This document shows, in pieces, positions 54,424-62,393 of a stretch of 64,000 nt of DNA. Position 1 is the stretch's first letter; the number at the start of each line of letters is the position of its first letter. The DNA lies in contig NZ_JACHOU010000014.1 of NCBI RefSeq assembly GCF_014206975.1, forward strand, positions 62,001 to 126,000, in the 5' to 3' direction. This DNA comes from Aminobacter aganoensis (GTDB lineage: Bacteria; Pseudomonadota; Alphaproteobacteria; Rhizobiales; Rhizobiaceae). Below the pieces are notes generated by a model. That model ran no database searches and was not told the origin of the DNA. It was given only the letters and a program-made list of their open reading frames with translations. The position numbers and the translations under genes are program-made.

Positions 54424-54912
54424 ATGAATCTTGACGCGATAGACATGCGCATCCTGGCGGAGATCCAGGAAGACGCCAGCCTGACCAATGTCGAGCTTGC
54501 TGCGCGCGTCGGCCTGTCGGCTTCGCCGTGCCTTGCCCGCGTACGCACTCTCGAAGAGGCGGGCGTCATCACGCGCCGTGTTGCCCTGCTCGATCCGGTG
54601 ATGCTGGGCGCCAATGTCAGCGTCTTCATCCAGGTCACGCTGGAAAAGCAGACCGAGACGCTGCTCGAGGTTTTCGAGGCGGCGATGGGGCGTTTTCCCG
54701 AAGTCATGGAATGCTACCTGATGACCGGCGATTCCGACTACCTGCTGCGCGTAGTGGTGCGCGACACCGTCGCGCTCCAGCACTTCATCGTCGACCGCCT
54801 GTCCAAGACCCGCGGCGTCTCCAACATACGCTCGAGCTTTGCCCTCAAGCAGGTCAAGTACAAGACCGCCCTGCCGCTCGAGGACCTCGCCAGCCCGCAG
54901 GCGCGCCGATAG
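54424..54912 (+). CDS. Lrp/AsnC-family regulator
   Basis: A 162-residue regulator; I use the ATG at 54424 (AGGATAT upstream), because earlier in-frame sequence is the aceE 5' region. Residues 1-60 are the winged helix (ILAEIQEDASLTNVELAARVGLSASPCLARVR). Residues 65-145 form the RAM ligand domain (VSVFIQVTLEKQ; VMECYLMTGDSDYLLRVVVRD). It is probably the local activator or repressor of the aceEF-lpd operon, as with related BkdR/PdhR-like Lrp proteins. Confidence 0.92.
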   Translation: MNLDAIDMRILAEIQEDASLTNVELAARVGLSASPCLARVRTLEEAGVITRRVALLDPVMLGANVSVFIQVTLEKQTETLLEVFEAAMGRFPEVMECYLMTGDSDYLLRVVVRDTVALQHFIVDRLSKTRGVSNIRSSFALKQVKYKTALPLEDLASPQARR

Positions 54913-54950
54913 CGCGTGCGGGCCGGCGTCTATGTCGAGCATCGCTGCCA

Positions 54951-56252
54951 TCATCTGAAGGTCGCGGTCAGCTGCGGGAAAGCCACCAGCAGCAGGACCA
55001 GGAACACGGTGCAGGCGAGGTAGGGCAGCACGGCCAGGCTGACCTGTCCCAGCGTCGTGCCCTTGGGAGCGACGCCGAGCAGGACGAACAGCCCCATGCC
55101 GAATGGCGGCGTGGCGAGCCCGATTTCCAGCGAGATCAGCATGATGATGCCAAACCAGATCGGGTCATAGCCGAGGCCGAGCGCGAGCGGAAAGAAGATC
55201 GGCACGGTCAGCATCATGATCGACGCCGCTTCCATGAACAGCCCCAGGAACAGCAGCACGCCGAACATCGCCGCAAGCAGCACCACCGGCGCGACATCGA
55301 GCGATGTGGCCCAGGAAATGAGCCCCGGCGAGGCGCCGGAAAAGGCAAGCAACTGACTGAAGGTCGACGAGCCCATGATGATCAGGAACACCATGCCGCT
55401 GACCTTGGCTGAACCGACGATCGCCTTCTTGAACGCTATGACGCTGAGGCTGCGGAAGCAGGCAGCGACGATGACCACGCCGAGCACGCCGAATGCCGCA
55501 GACTCCGTCGGGGTCGCGAGGCCAAGCACGATCAGCCCGACGACGAGGAAGATGACGAACGCCATCGGCAACAGGTTGACGGCGACCAGTCGTGTGATCT
55601 CGCCCCAACTCGCCGGTTCGACGTCATAGCGCGGCGCGGCGTTCGGATCGATCCGCACCGAGATGAAGATCACCGCCGCATAGAGCAGCGCCAGCAGCAG
55701 GCCGGGCACCAGGCCGGCAAGCAGCAGCGCGCCGATGTCGAGATGGGCAAGGCTGCCGAGCAGGACCGCCAGACCCGACGGCGGAATGATGATCGCCAGG
55801 CCGCCGCAAGCGACGATCGGGCCCATCGAGAGATGGTCCTTGTAGCCGCGCCGTGTCATCTCCGGCAGCAGCGATGCGCCGAGCAGCGCCGTATTGGCCA
55901 TGCTCGACCCAGACAGCGCCGCAAACAGCGTGCCGCCCGACACGGTCATGTAGGAAAGCCGCCCCGGCAGGCGCCCGAACAGCTTGTCGAGAACGTCGAA
56001 GATGCGGTTCGAAACACCGGTGTGGAAGAACAGCTCGCCCATCAGGATGAACAGGGGGATCGTCACCAGCGTGAATGAGGTGATCGAGGTCGTCGCGTTG
56101 GCGACGAGTTGCTCCAGCCCCGCCTGGCCGCCGATGAAGACCAGGACGCCGATCATGTTGGCGAGCAGGAAGGCAAAGGCGACAGGCAGCGTCGAGGCCA
56201 TCGACACGATGATCAACCCGATGAGCAGCGTGCCCGAGAGATACCAGAGCAT
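54951..56252 (-). CDS. TRAP transporter large permease (DctM)
   Basis: A 433-residue protein with about 12 helices, starting at the ATG at 56252. TVSGGTLFAALSGSSMANTALLGASLLPEMTRRGY and IIPPSGLAVLLGSLA are the DctM family blocks, repeated in form near SLEIGLATPPFGMGLFVLLGVAP. It is the main sodium-driven permease of the three-gene DctP-Q-M operon and lies 2 bases downstream of the DctQ stop. Confidence 0.94.
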   Translation of the reverse strand: MLWYLSGTLLIGLIIVSMASTLPVAFAFLLANMIGVLVFIGGQAGLEQLVANATTSITSFTLVTIPLFILMGELFFHTGVSNRIFDVLDKLFGRLPGRLSYMTVSGGTLFAALSGSSMANTALLGASLLPEMTRRGYKDHLSMGPIVACGGLAIIIPPSGLAVLLGSLAHLDIGALLLAGLVPGLLLALLYAAVIFISVRIDPNAAPRYDVEPASWGEITRLVAVNLLPMAFVIFLVVGLIVLGLATPTESAAFGVLGVVIVAACFRSLSVIAFKKAIVGSAKVSGMVFLIIMGSSTFSQLLAFSGASPGLISWATSLDVAPVVLLAAMFGVLLFLGLFMEAASIMMLTVPIFFPLALGLGYDPIWFGIIMLISLEIGLATPPFGMGLFVLLGVAPKGTTLGQVSLAVLPYLACTVFLVLLLVAFPQLTATFR

Positions 56253-56254
56253 GG

Positions 56255-56767
56255 TCACAGCCCTCCCGTCGCATCGTGGGCTTCGACGTCGGTCGCCGGC
56301 GACAGGCCCTGACGCAGGAACTCGACCGCGCAGAGGCCGAAGCCTGCCGCGATCACCGCGAACAGCGCCCAGCGCGGCATCTCGATCGAGCGGATGTCGA
56401 GCTCGCCGCGGCCGTGGACGTCGATGCCCATGCGAACGGCGATGACCACCACCACCATGCAGACGCCGAAGCCGACGAGGCTCACGCCTCTGTGGAGAAA
56501 CGATTGTCCGGCGGCGGACAGTGTCCGGCTGAGGATTTCGATGCGCACATGGCCGTGGTGCCGCACCAGATAGGGAGCGATCGCCATGGTCAGAAGCAGC
56601 ATGGCGTATTCGGTCGCCGCACTCGTCCAGATCGGCGGCTGCAGGCCGGCAGCGCGCGCGCCGACGTCGTAGAGAACGGATACGCAGGTGAAGACCAGCG
56701 CTGCGCCCGCCAGGCCGACGCAGCATGCGTCGCTGATGGTGTCATAGGTCTTAGCAATGGAAGCCAC
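56255..56767 (-). CDS. TRAP transporter small permease (DctQ)
   Basis: A 170-residue protein with four helices (CVGLAGAALVFTCVSVLYDVGARA; YAMLLLTMAIAPYLVRHHGHVRIEIL, the DctQ hallmark). The start is uncertain: no ATG fits. A GTG at 56767 has GGAG 9 bases upstream and is preferred; another GTG at 56791 would add 8 residues. It lies between the binding protein and the large permease genes. Confidence 0.85.
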   Translation of the reverse strand: MASIAKTYDTISDACCVGLAGAALVFTCVSVLYDVGARAAGLQPPIWTSAATEYAMLLLTMAIAPYLVRHHGHVRIEILSRTLSAAGQSFLHRGVSLVGFGVCMVVVVIAVRMGIDVHGRGELDIRSIEMPRWALFAVIAAGFGLCAVEFLRQGLSPATDVEAHDATGGL

Positions 56768-56838
56768 GTTTTCTATCTCCAGATTTTTCACGGTCGTGCC
56801 GCCGACGCGTCCTTCGCGCCGACGGCACCCTGGGAGGA

Positions 56839-57816
56839 TTATCTGGAGAGCGCGCGACGCAGCGCGTCGGCGTTGTCGGGCGCATTGCGCGCCAGACGCT
56901 CCCAAACGAGTTGGTGGGCAAGTGCCTTGTACTTGGCCCCGGCATCGGTGCTCAGTTCTACGAACTGCACGCCCGACTTGGCGATTTCGGCCGCTTCTTC
57001 GTCGGCCTGGATGCGGTAGGCATCCATGGTCTGCGCTTCCTGCGCGATGGCTGCATCGACCAGCACCTTGCGGGCTGCCTCCGACAGGGCGTCGAACTTG
57101 CCGGCGTTCATCACGATCAGGGTATCGATCTGCCAGACGGACGGGCTGACACGGGCCTTGATGAATTTGGTGACGCCGACGTCGCGGAAGTTGATGGCGG
57201 TTGCTGCCAACCCATTGACCATGCCGCGCTCGAAGGCCGAGAAGGTCTCGGGCGGCGCCATCATGACATTGGTCGCGCCCATCGCCTCGAACCAGTCCTT
57301 GTAGGCCGAGGACGAACGCAGCTTCAGGCCGCGCAGATCGGGGACACCCTCTTCGGTCAGCTTCGGCGCTTCTGTCAGGTACAGGTAGAAACCGACGCCG
57401 CCGCTCATCCAGGCCAGCACCTCGGCATTCAGCTTCTTGCGCCAGATCCCGGACAGCAGTTCGATGGCACCCGCCTTGCGCGCCTCGACAGGCGTCAGCT
57501 CGGATGCTTTCAGCGCATCGGCTTCGGGCACCACGCCCGAATAATAGGAAGCGGCGCCGAACTGGATGTCGAACACGCCATTGCGGATCGCCGTGTCCTG
57601 CTGGTCGGCGGGCACGACTTCAGGGCCGCCGACATGCTCGATACGGACGACGCCCTTGCCGGCCTCATTCACTCGCTCGACAAAGCGCAGGTACTCCTTC
57701 ACCACGGCATAAGAACTCGGCCAGGTCGACACCGATTTGAGAACGATCTCGTCGGCAGCAGCGCCGAATGGCGCAAGAGCCACGATGGCAGCAATGCAAA
57801 TTCTGAAAAACTTCAT
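56839..57816 (-). CDS. TRAP transporter substrate-binding protein (DctP)
   Basis: A 325-residue exported protein starting at the ATG at 57816 (GGGAGG upstream). Signal peptide about 1-20 (FFRICIAAIVALAPFGAAA). DctP-type blocks are VGGPEVVPADQQDTAIRNG, LRGLKLRSSSAYKDWFEAMG and AFERGMVNGLAATAINFRDV. The arginine in LRGLKLR is the usual carboxylate-binding residue, so an organic acid is a likely substrate. Its start and 5' leader exist in a second, decayed copy at 60361-60570. Confidence 0.93.
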   Translation of the reverse strand: MKFFRICIAAIVALAPFGAAADEIVLKSVSTWPSSYAVVKEYLRFVERVNEAGKGVVRIEHVGGPEVVPADQQDTAIRNGVFDIQFGAASYYSGVVPEADALKASELTPVEARKAGAIELLSGIWRKKLNAEVLAWMSGGVGFYLYLTEAPKLTEEGVPDLRGLKLRSSSAYKDWFEAMGATNVMMAPPETFSAFERGMVNGLAATAINFRDVGVTKFIKARVSPSVWQIDTLIVMNAGKFDALSEAARKVLVDAAIAQEAQTMDAYRIQADEEAAEIAKSGVQFVELSTDAGAKYKALAHQLVWERLARNAPDNADALRRALSR

Positions 57817-57943
57817 CGATTTCCTCCCTTCGATGCGGCCTGCACCCCGGCGCGATGTCCTCCGGCACCCACCCTGATCAACGGCCAGGATCGGGTCCCT
57901 CCATCGAACCAATGCACGATCAATGCTCAGGCCGTATATTCAG

Positions 57944-57969
57944 ATTTGCGTATTATGATAATTTTGTAA
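57944..57969 (-). promoter_or_regulatory. Shared 26-base motif, TRAP operon copy
   Basis: The AT-rich element begins 128 bases upstream of the DctP start and contains the 11-base palindrome ATTATGATAAT at 57952-57962. It matches 20 of 26 positions of the copy at 60541-60566 and 19 of 26 of the copy at 59325-59350. TGATAATT is common to all three. Probably an operator or promoter core; the regulator is unknown. Confidence 0.55.
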
Positions 57970-58058
57970 ATAGCAAATACAGCTATTACCATTTTTTGGG
58001 ATTGAAGCCGCACGCATCTCGACGACCAGCACAACCCTGGCCATTCCAGAATGCAATA

Positions 58059-58082
58059 AGCCCGGCGGAATGCCGCCGGGCT
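58059..58082 (-). terminator. Rho-independent terminator of the porin gene
   Basis: AGCCCGGCGG (58059-58068), AATG loop, CCGCCGGGCT (58073-58082): a perfect 10-base GC-rich stem 24 bases beyond the porin stop. On the minus strand it is followed by TTATTG, a short T-containing tract. Confidence 0.85.
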
Positions 58083-58106
58083 TGCTCCAATCAATCCAGG
58101 ATTAGA

Positions 58107-59171
58107 TCAGAACGATGCGTCGAGGCGCAGGAAGCCGCTGAACGAGCCGTCAGTCGGATAGCTGTCGCCATCATTGTAGTTGACCGCCAGCTTGGTGCGC
58201 AGGTTTTCGACGATCTTGTAGTCGATGACGGCGCCGATCGCCCAATCGTCGGCATTGAGATCGACGGTCTGGCCCGTGGCGAAGTTGCCGATATGGCGGT
58301 CGCCAAAATACTGGCCGCCGACGCCGATCGAGAGCTGCTTGTTGACGGCGTATTTCAGATAGCCGCCGGCCGACCAGTCGTAGCCGGAGTACGGCGCAAG
58401 CAAGCCAAACCAGGTCGCGCCAGACTCATAGGTCGCGATCGCCTGGATGGTCAGCACGTCGGTCGCCTTGATGTTGGCGAGAGCCTTGAGGGCGAATTCC
58501 TCGAAGCGGTCGTCATAGGCGGCGTAAAGGTTGACCGAACCCCAGCCCTGCGACACCGACACCTTGCCGGTGATGAGCGGCACGTAGTCGAAGTTGTTGT
58601 CTTCTTCCTCCAGGCCGACCGACACGGCAATGCCGTTGCCGGCGTCGAACGAGTAGCGGATCTGGTTGATGAAGGTACCGCCGCCCTTGTCGAACTCGCC
58701 GTCGAGATTGCCGTCGAACAGCGTATCGTTGCGACCGACCATCAGGCCACCGAGTTCGAAGAAGGCATAGCGAATCTTCGAGGTTGTGGCGTCGGAATAG
58801 CGGAGATAACCAGCCGGATCAGCTGCATTGCGAGCGAACTCGCCGCCATCGTTGGCGAATTCGAGTTCCATGAAGCGGCGGAACGTGCCGTATTCGGTTT
58901 CCGAACGGGCGTCGAGATTGACGCGAGCCTTCGTCGACTTGATCCAGCCATCGTCGTTGTCCGAGACGTCGATCTGGTAACGAACGAGGCCGCCGACCTT
59001 CAGGCAGGTCTCGGTGCCCGGGATGTAATAGAAGCCCGCGCCATAGACGTCGCAGACACGGACGTATTCCATCGGCTCCGCCTCGGCAACGACGACAGCA
59101 TCGGCCGCATGGGCACCGGAGATCGAAAGCAAAGCCGCAGCCGAACCGAGAGAAATTCTCTTTATATTCAT
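58107..59171 (-). CDS. Rhizobiales general porin (Omp2b/RopA family)
   Basis: A 354-residue outer-membrane porin with signal peptide (ISLGSAAALLSISGAHA). The diagnostic block VCDVYGAGFYYIPGTETCLK with its two cysteines follows, then alternating strands to the terminal phenylalanine (RLDASF). This is the 16-stranded Porin_2 family of Brucella and rhizobia. The copy of the shared 26-base motif 154 bases upstream suggests it is co-regulated with the TRAP transporter. A strong terminator follows. Confidence 0.95.
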   Translation of the reverse strand: MNIKRISLGSAAALLSISGAHAADAVVVAEAEPMEYVRVCDVYGAGFYYIPGTETCLKVGGLVRYQIDVSDNDDGWIKSTKARVNLDARSETEYGTFRRFMELEFANDGGEFARNAADPAGYLRYSDATTSKIRYAFFELGGLMVGRNDTLFDGNLDGEFDKGGGTFINQIRYSFDAGNGIAVSVGLEEEDNNFDYVPLITGKVSVSQGWGSVNLYAAYDDRFEEFALKALANIKATDVLTIQAIATYESGATWFGLLAPYSGYDWSAGGYLKYAVNKQLSIGVGGQYFGDRHIGNFATGQTVDLNADDWAIGAVIDYKIVENLRTKLAVNYNDGDSYPTDGSFSGFLRLDASF

Positions 59172-59324
59172 GACCTAACCTCAAGTATCATTCTTGATGA
59201 TGGGCAAGGTATATTTGCCGATTACCAGCATCGACACCAAAACCCCCGAAGCGGAAAAATCTCTGTTCCTCCAATTTTCCCGCCAAGGCTTGGTATCTTA
59301 ATATGACCTAATCTACAAAAAGAA

Positions 59325-59350
59325 ATTCGCAAATTTTGATAATTATGAAC
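59325..59350 (-). promoter_or_regulatory. Shared 26-base motif, porin copy
   Basis: It matches 22 of 26 positions of the copy at 60541-60566. It contains TGATAATTATG, whose ATAATTAT core is palindromic. Sequence around it differs from the other copies, including the candidate -35 position, so the shared element is more likely a regulator site than a generic promoter. Confidence 0.55.
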
Positions 59351-59404
59351 TTATCGTGATATTAAAATCACAATATTTGAAACAAATAATACAATATGCA
59401 CAGA

Positions 59405-59448
59405 TGGCACGAATAATTATAAAGCAGTTTGTGCCAAATGTATTATTC
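59405..59448. other. Interleaved inverted repeats (pseudoknot-capable)
   Basis: TGGCAC (59405-59410) pairs with GTGCCA (59431-59436). GAATAAT (59411-59417) pairs with ATTATTC (59442-59448). The second 5' arm lies in the loop of the first, so a transcript could form an H-type pseudoknot. It lies just after the ParS-like gene. Function is unknown and chance is possible in AT-rich sequence. Confidence 0.3.
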
Positions 59449-59462
59449 TATCGGCTCGCATA

Positions 59463-60179
59463 TTAGATTTCTGCTTTAAATTTCGCGTATTCGTGAGCCG
59501 CCGACACGACGTCGTCCACCATATCCTGCCTAAGTAATTCAATCGGGACACGGCCATCGAGCAGGAGCGCCGGATGCACCATCCAGAACCAGGCAACCCG
59601 CGGATGCGCGATGTGGGCGAGCACCTCCCGAATCCCCGAAGCGGGCCTTCCGTCGACAAACTGGGCCAGCGGAAACACATGGCGCTGACGTCCCTTGCGC
59701 AGGGCAACGACCTCATTTCGCCGGTACCAGCGATGCAGGGTGGATCGCGGTATCCTCAGCTTCTCCTCGAGATACGTCGCTCCGGCCACGGGGCCCGCCC
59801 AATCTTCGAGAACCATCGCTTCGAGATCGCCGCGACGTTCGGCCCGTGTCGGGCCGGTGACCGTCGACATTGTCGTTTCGCCCGCAACGGGGCGCGACGC
59901 ATCCAGTTGGTCTTGCCCGGAGGCCTCTGCAGCAACGGCGTGGACAAACTGCGACGCCAGCCCAGCCAGGTCGGATCGCATGCCGCCGATGGCCCTGAGG
60001 TCGCAAAGGGAAAGGCGGGCAAGGGCGGCCGCTATCTCGGCAGCAAGTTTCCCTGCCGCGCAAATCAGGCCATCACAGACGTAGACATCGTCTCCGGCGA
60101 AAACCTTCCGGACCTCTTTGGAGATGATTTCGGCATACCTGCCGGAATTGGTGTCTTGCAGATGAATGTCGACATTCAT
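59463..60179 (-). CDS. Orphan DNA-binding protein with Xre/MbcA/ParS-like domain
   Basis: A 238-residue protein. I use the ATG at 60179 with GGGGGA 6 bases upstream; another ATG at 60185 abuts that site. Residues 1-100 are unrecognised. The middle (TYLEEKLRIPRSTLHRWYRRNEVVALRKG) looks like an excisionase/MerR-type helix-turn-helix. The last 60 residues (VAWFWMVHPALLLDGRVPIELLRQ) match the antitoxin Xre/MbcA/ParS toxin-binding (DUF2384-like) pattern. No RES-domain or other toxin gene lies beside it, so it may be an orphan regulator. It lies downstream of the decayed transporter leader, whose promoter reads toward it. Confidence 0.75.
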   Translation of the reverse strand: MNVDIHLQDTNSGRYAEIISKEVRKVFAGDDVYVCDGLICAAGKLAAEIAAALARLSLCDLRAIGGMRSDLAGLASQFVHAVAAEASGQDQLDASRPVAGETTMSTVTGPTRAERRGDLEAMVLEDWAGPVAGATYLEEKLRIPRSTLHRWYRRNEVVALRKGRQRHVFPLAQFVDGRPASGIREVLAHIAHPRVAWFWMVHPALLLDGRVPIELLRQDMVDDVVSAAHEYAKFKAEI

Positions 60180-60360
60180 TGTCATTCCCCCGGGTTGAGA
60201 CGATGGAGAACAGCAGGTAAGAGAATGCAGGCTCGGAAGGACGCCGGCTGGCTTGCCACGCCGCCCACACTTGGCCGAACCTCGGATGAGCCGGAACAAC
60301 AATCCAGTGCCTGGTTCCGGGCATGGACCTGCCGTCGCCGGTCGGCGAAGGCGTCCGCGC

Positions 60361-60460
60361 CTAGGTCGGCACGCCGCATGGCGCGGCAATATTGTTTCGC
60401 GACAACTTCATCGACTTCCTCCCTTCGATGCGATTTGCGCCGGACGTGACGTCCTCCGCC
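60361..60460 (-). pseudogene. Decayed duplicate of TRAP dctP start and leader
   Basis: On the minus strand a ribosome site GGGAGGAAGTCG precedes an ATG at 60411 and 16 codons (MKLSRNNIAAPCGVPT) ending in TAG at 60361. Both the leader and codons resemble the intact dctP start at 57816 (MKFFRICIAAIVA). The plus-strand block from about 60404 to 60432 (AACTTCATCGA, TTCCTCCCTTCGATGCG) is nearly identical to 57810-57838, and GTCCTCCG recurs further out. The shared motif lies at almost the same distance (130 versus 128 bases). It is a truncated paralogue or recombination scar; a leader peptide is the alternative. Confidence 0.7.
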
Positions 60461-60540
60461 GTCCCGCTTCCGGCCAAACCGACCCAGACGGCATAGCCGT
60501 CAAGCCGGCATCCGCCAGGCACGCAAATCATTTCAGCAGT

Positions 60541-60573
60541 ATTCGCATATATTGATAATTATGTATGTGTCAA
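60541..60573 (-). promoter_or_regulatory. Shared motif and candidate promoter of the relic leader
   Basis: The motif occupies 60541-60566. On the minus strand TTGACA (60568-60573) and TATATG (60546-60551) are separated by 16 bases, a reasonable sigma-70 promoter. It points toward the relic start at 60411 and, beyond it, the ParS-like gene. It may now drive that gene. Confidence 0.5.
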
Positions 60574-60678
60574 ACATCTAATTTACTGAATTTAGATATT
60601 AATGAGCAGTTGGAATGCCCTGGCACCGCAACCTCGGGCGCCGCTAGCCATCTTCACCTCACGGCTCCCTAATGGCCG

Positions 60679-62277
60679 TCAGGACCTCTCACCGCACGCG
60701 GCAAGCATGGCCTTGACCCTGTCGGCAAAGGCGGTGGGCGATCCGGTCGTCGCCGCAGCCACGTAGCGGTCGGGGCGCACGAGCATCAGCACGGTGCGGC
60801 CTTGCGGCATGATCCGGCCCATCAGCCCGTCCAGTTCACGCACGACTTCGATGTCGGCCGCGGCTTCGCGTTCCGGCAGCGTGGTCGAAGGCAGGATTGC
60901 CAGCGGCCGCCCGACATCGAAGCCCATCCACTGACTACGCGCCTCGTCGAGCACGCGCTGCGCGTCGTCACCGAAGGCGATGAGACGGAACCCCGGCCCC
61001 AACAGATCATCGAGCAGCACGCGCTGGCCACCGGCCGTCTCGACCATCGGCTGCAGCGCCATGCGGCCGGCGATGTTCAGCTCTTCGTCGTCGGTCCTGA
61101 TGAAGCCCTTGGTGTAGTGAGGCTTAGGCTTGTATTTCATCTGGGCAAAATAGGATTGCACGCTTGGTATGAGGCTGCTGACCCGGAAGGCCGTCTGGAC
61201 CAGCCAGGCGTGCAGCCGAGACGACGGCACCATCACCCCGCCAGAGCGGACCGCGAGCTGGATCAGCGCCGACGCATGCGGCCGCCTCTCCGCCTGGTAG
61301 GACTTCAGCAATCCCGCCCCGATCTCGCCCTTGACGACGGAGGCCAGCTTCCAGGCGATGTTGTGGGCGTCACGAACGCCGCTGTTCATGCCCTGCCCGG
61401 CAAATGGCGGCGACAGATGCGCGGCATCTCCGGCGAGGTAGACACGATCGGTATTCCAGCGGTCGGCGATGCGGGCATGGAAGGTGTAGATCTGCCTGCG
61501 CACCACTGGCTGGTCGGCGTCGGGTCCATAAGCCGAGAGCAGTCGGTGGATCGCCTCGTCGCTGGTCATCGAGCCATCGTTTTCATGGTCGTGCAGCAGG
61601 AATTCGTAGCGGCGGATGCCGCGCGGTCCGGGCAACGTGATGAACGGGCGCGCCGGATCGCACATGATGCGGGTCTGGCGCAGTCGCTCGCGGGTCGAGG
61701 CAAGGTCGACGATCAGCCAACGCTGCTTGTAGGTCGAGCCGTCGAACGTGGCGCCGACATGCTTGCGCGCCATCGAGCGCGCGCCATCGCTGCCGACGAG
61801 ATAGGCGGCACGCACAGTCGCCGCGCGGCCATCCCCAGCCTTTAGGTTGAGCACAACACCGTCGGCCTGTTCGTCGATCGCTTCGCACTCGTGTCCAAAC
61901 AGGGTTTCGACATTTGCGAAGCGGCCGAGGCCCCGGCACAGGGTCGCCTCGATGATTGGCTGCGAGAAGGCGTTGCGCTTGGGAAAGCCGTAGTCGCGGC
62001 TGCTGGGCGCAACGGCCAGGAAACGGGTTCCGCGCGCCGAATAATAGTAGGAGCCGTAATCCTGGGCGACGTCCTTGAGCACGTCGTCGACCAGCCCGGC
62101 CGCCTGCATCGTCCGCAGCGATTCATCGTCGATCGACACCGCGCGCGGCTCGCCGACAGTCGAGGCGTTGCGCTCGATCAGGATGACGCGGATGCCGGCC
62201 TGGCCAAGCAGGTTGGCCACGGTCAAACCGGTCGGCCCGGCGCCGAGCACCGCGACATCGCATTGATAATCGGCCAT
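60679..62277 (-). CDS. FAD-dependent aromatic-type monooxygenase (MhpA-like)
   Basis: A 532-residue flavoprotein hydroxylase starting at the ATG at 62277 (GGAAGG upstream). VAVLGAGPTGLTVANLLGQAG is the FAD/NADPH fold, GSDGARSMARKHVG the DG motif, and VYLAGDAAHLSPPFAGQGMNSGVRDAHNIAWKL, split as YLAGDAAH and GQGMNSG, the GD motif. The C-terminal 130 residues are a thioredoxin-like domain of this family. MhpA-type enzymes hydroxylate phenolic acids. It follows the IclR gene by 116 bases on the same strand. Confidence 0.92.
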   Translation of the reverse strand: MADYQCDVAVLGAGPTGLTVANLLGQAGIRVILIERNASTVGEPRAVSIDDESLRTMQAAGLVDDVLKDVAQDYGSYYYSARGTRFLAVAPSSRDYGFPKRNAFSQPIIEATLCRGLGRFANVETLFGHECEAIDEQADGVVLNLKAGDGRAATVRAAYLVGSDGARSMARKHVGATFDGSTYKQRWLIVDLASTRERLRQTRIMCDPARPFITLPGPRGIRRYEFLLHDHENDGSMTSDEAIHRLLSAYGPDADQPVVRRQIYTFHARIADRWNTDRVYLAGDAAHLSPPFAGQGMNSGVRDAHNIAWKLASVVKGEIGAGLLKSYQAERRPHASALIQLAVRSGGVMVPSSRLHAWLVQTAFRVSSLIPSVQSYFAQMKYKPKPHYTKGFIRTDDEELNIAGRMALQPMVETAGGQRVLLDDLLGPGFRLIAFGDDAQRVLDEARSQWMGFDVGRPLAILPSTTLPEREAAADIEVVRELDGLMGRIMPQGRTVLMLVRPDRYVAAATTGSPTAFADRVKAMLAACGERS

Positions 62278-62393
62278 CTCCGCCTTTCCTTCCATTGCTT
62301 CGCTGGCGGTCGCAAGACATGCGTCCAGCGGTTCCCGGAGGCACAACCCACGGGATCAAGACCTTTGCGGTCCTTGTTGCTATGCGCGCGGCG

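Larger units (their letters stand above)
59172..59462. promoter_or_regulatory. Porin upstream region
   Basis: These 291 bases are the most AT-rich part of the neighbourhood. They hold the shared motif at 59325-59350, a short inverted repeat GTGAT/ATCAC near 59357-59372, and two interleaved inverted repeats at 59405-59448. The porin promoter should lie here; the 3' end of the ParS-like gene is at 59463. Confidence 0.5.
60180..60678. other. Intergenic region with decayed transporter leader
   Basis: These 499 bases hold the relic leader and motif (60361-60570). The stretch from 60180 to 60360 has no gene I can support. The part from 60580 to 60678 precedes the 3' end of the flavin monooxygenase gene and shows nothing clear. 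Confidence 0.5.

Noticed and set aside
60361-60411. Functional 16-residue leader peptide
   Set aside because: Considered, but similarity to the dctP start and leader fits a truncated duplicate better; not fully excluded.
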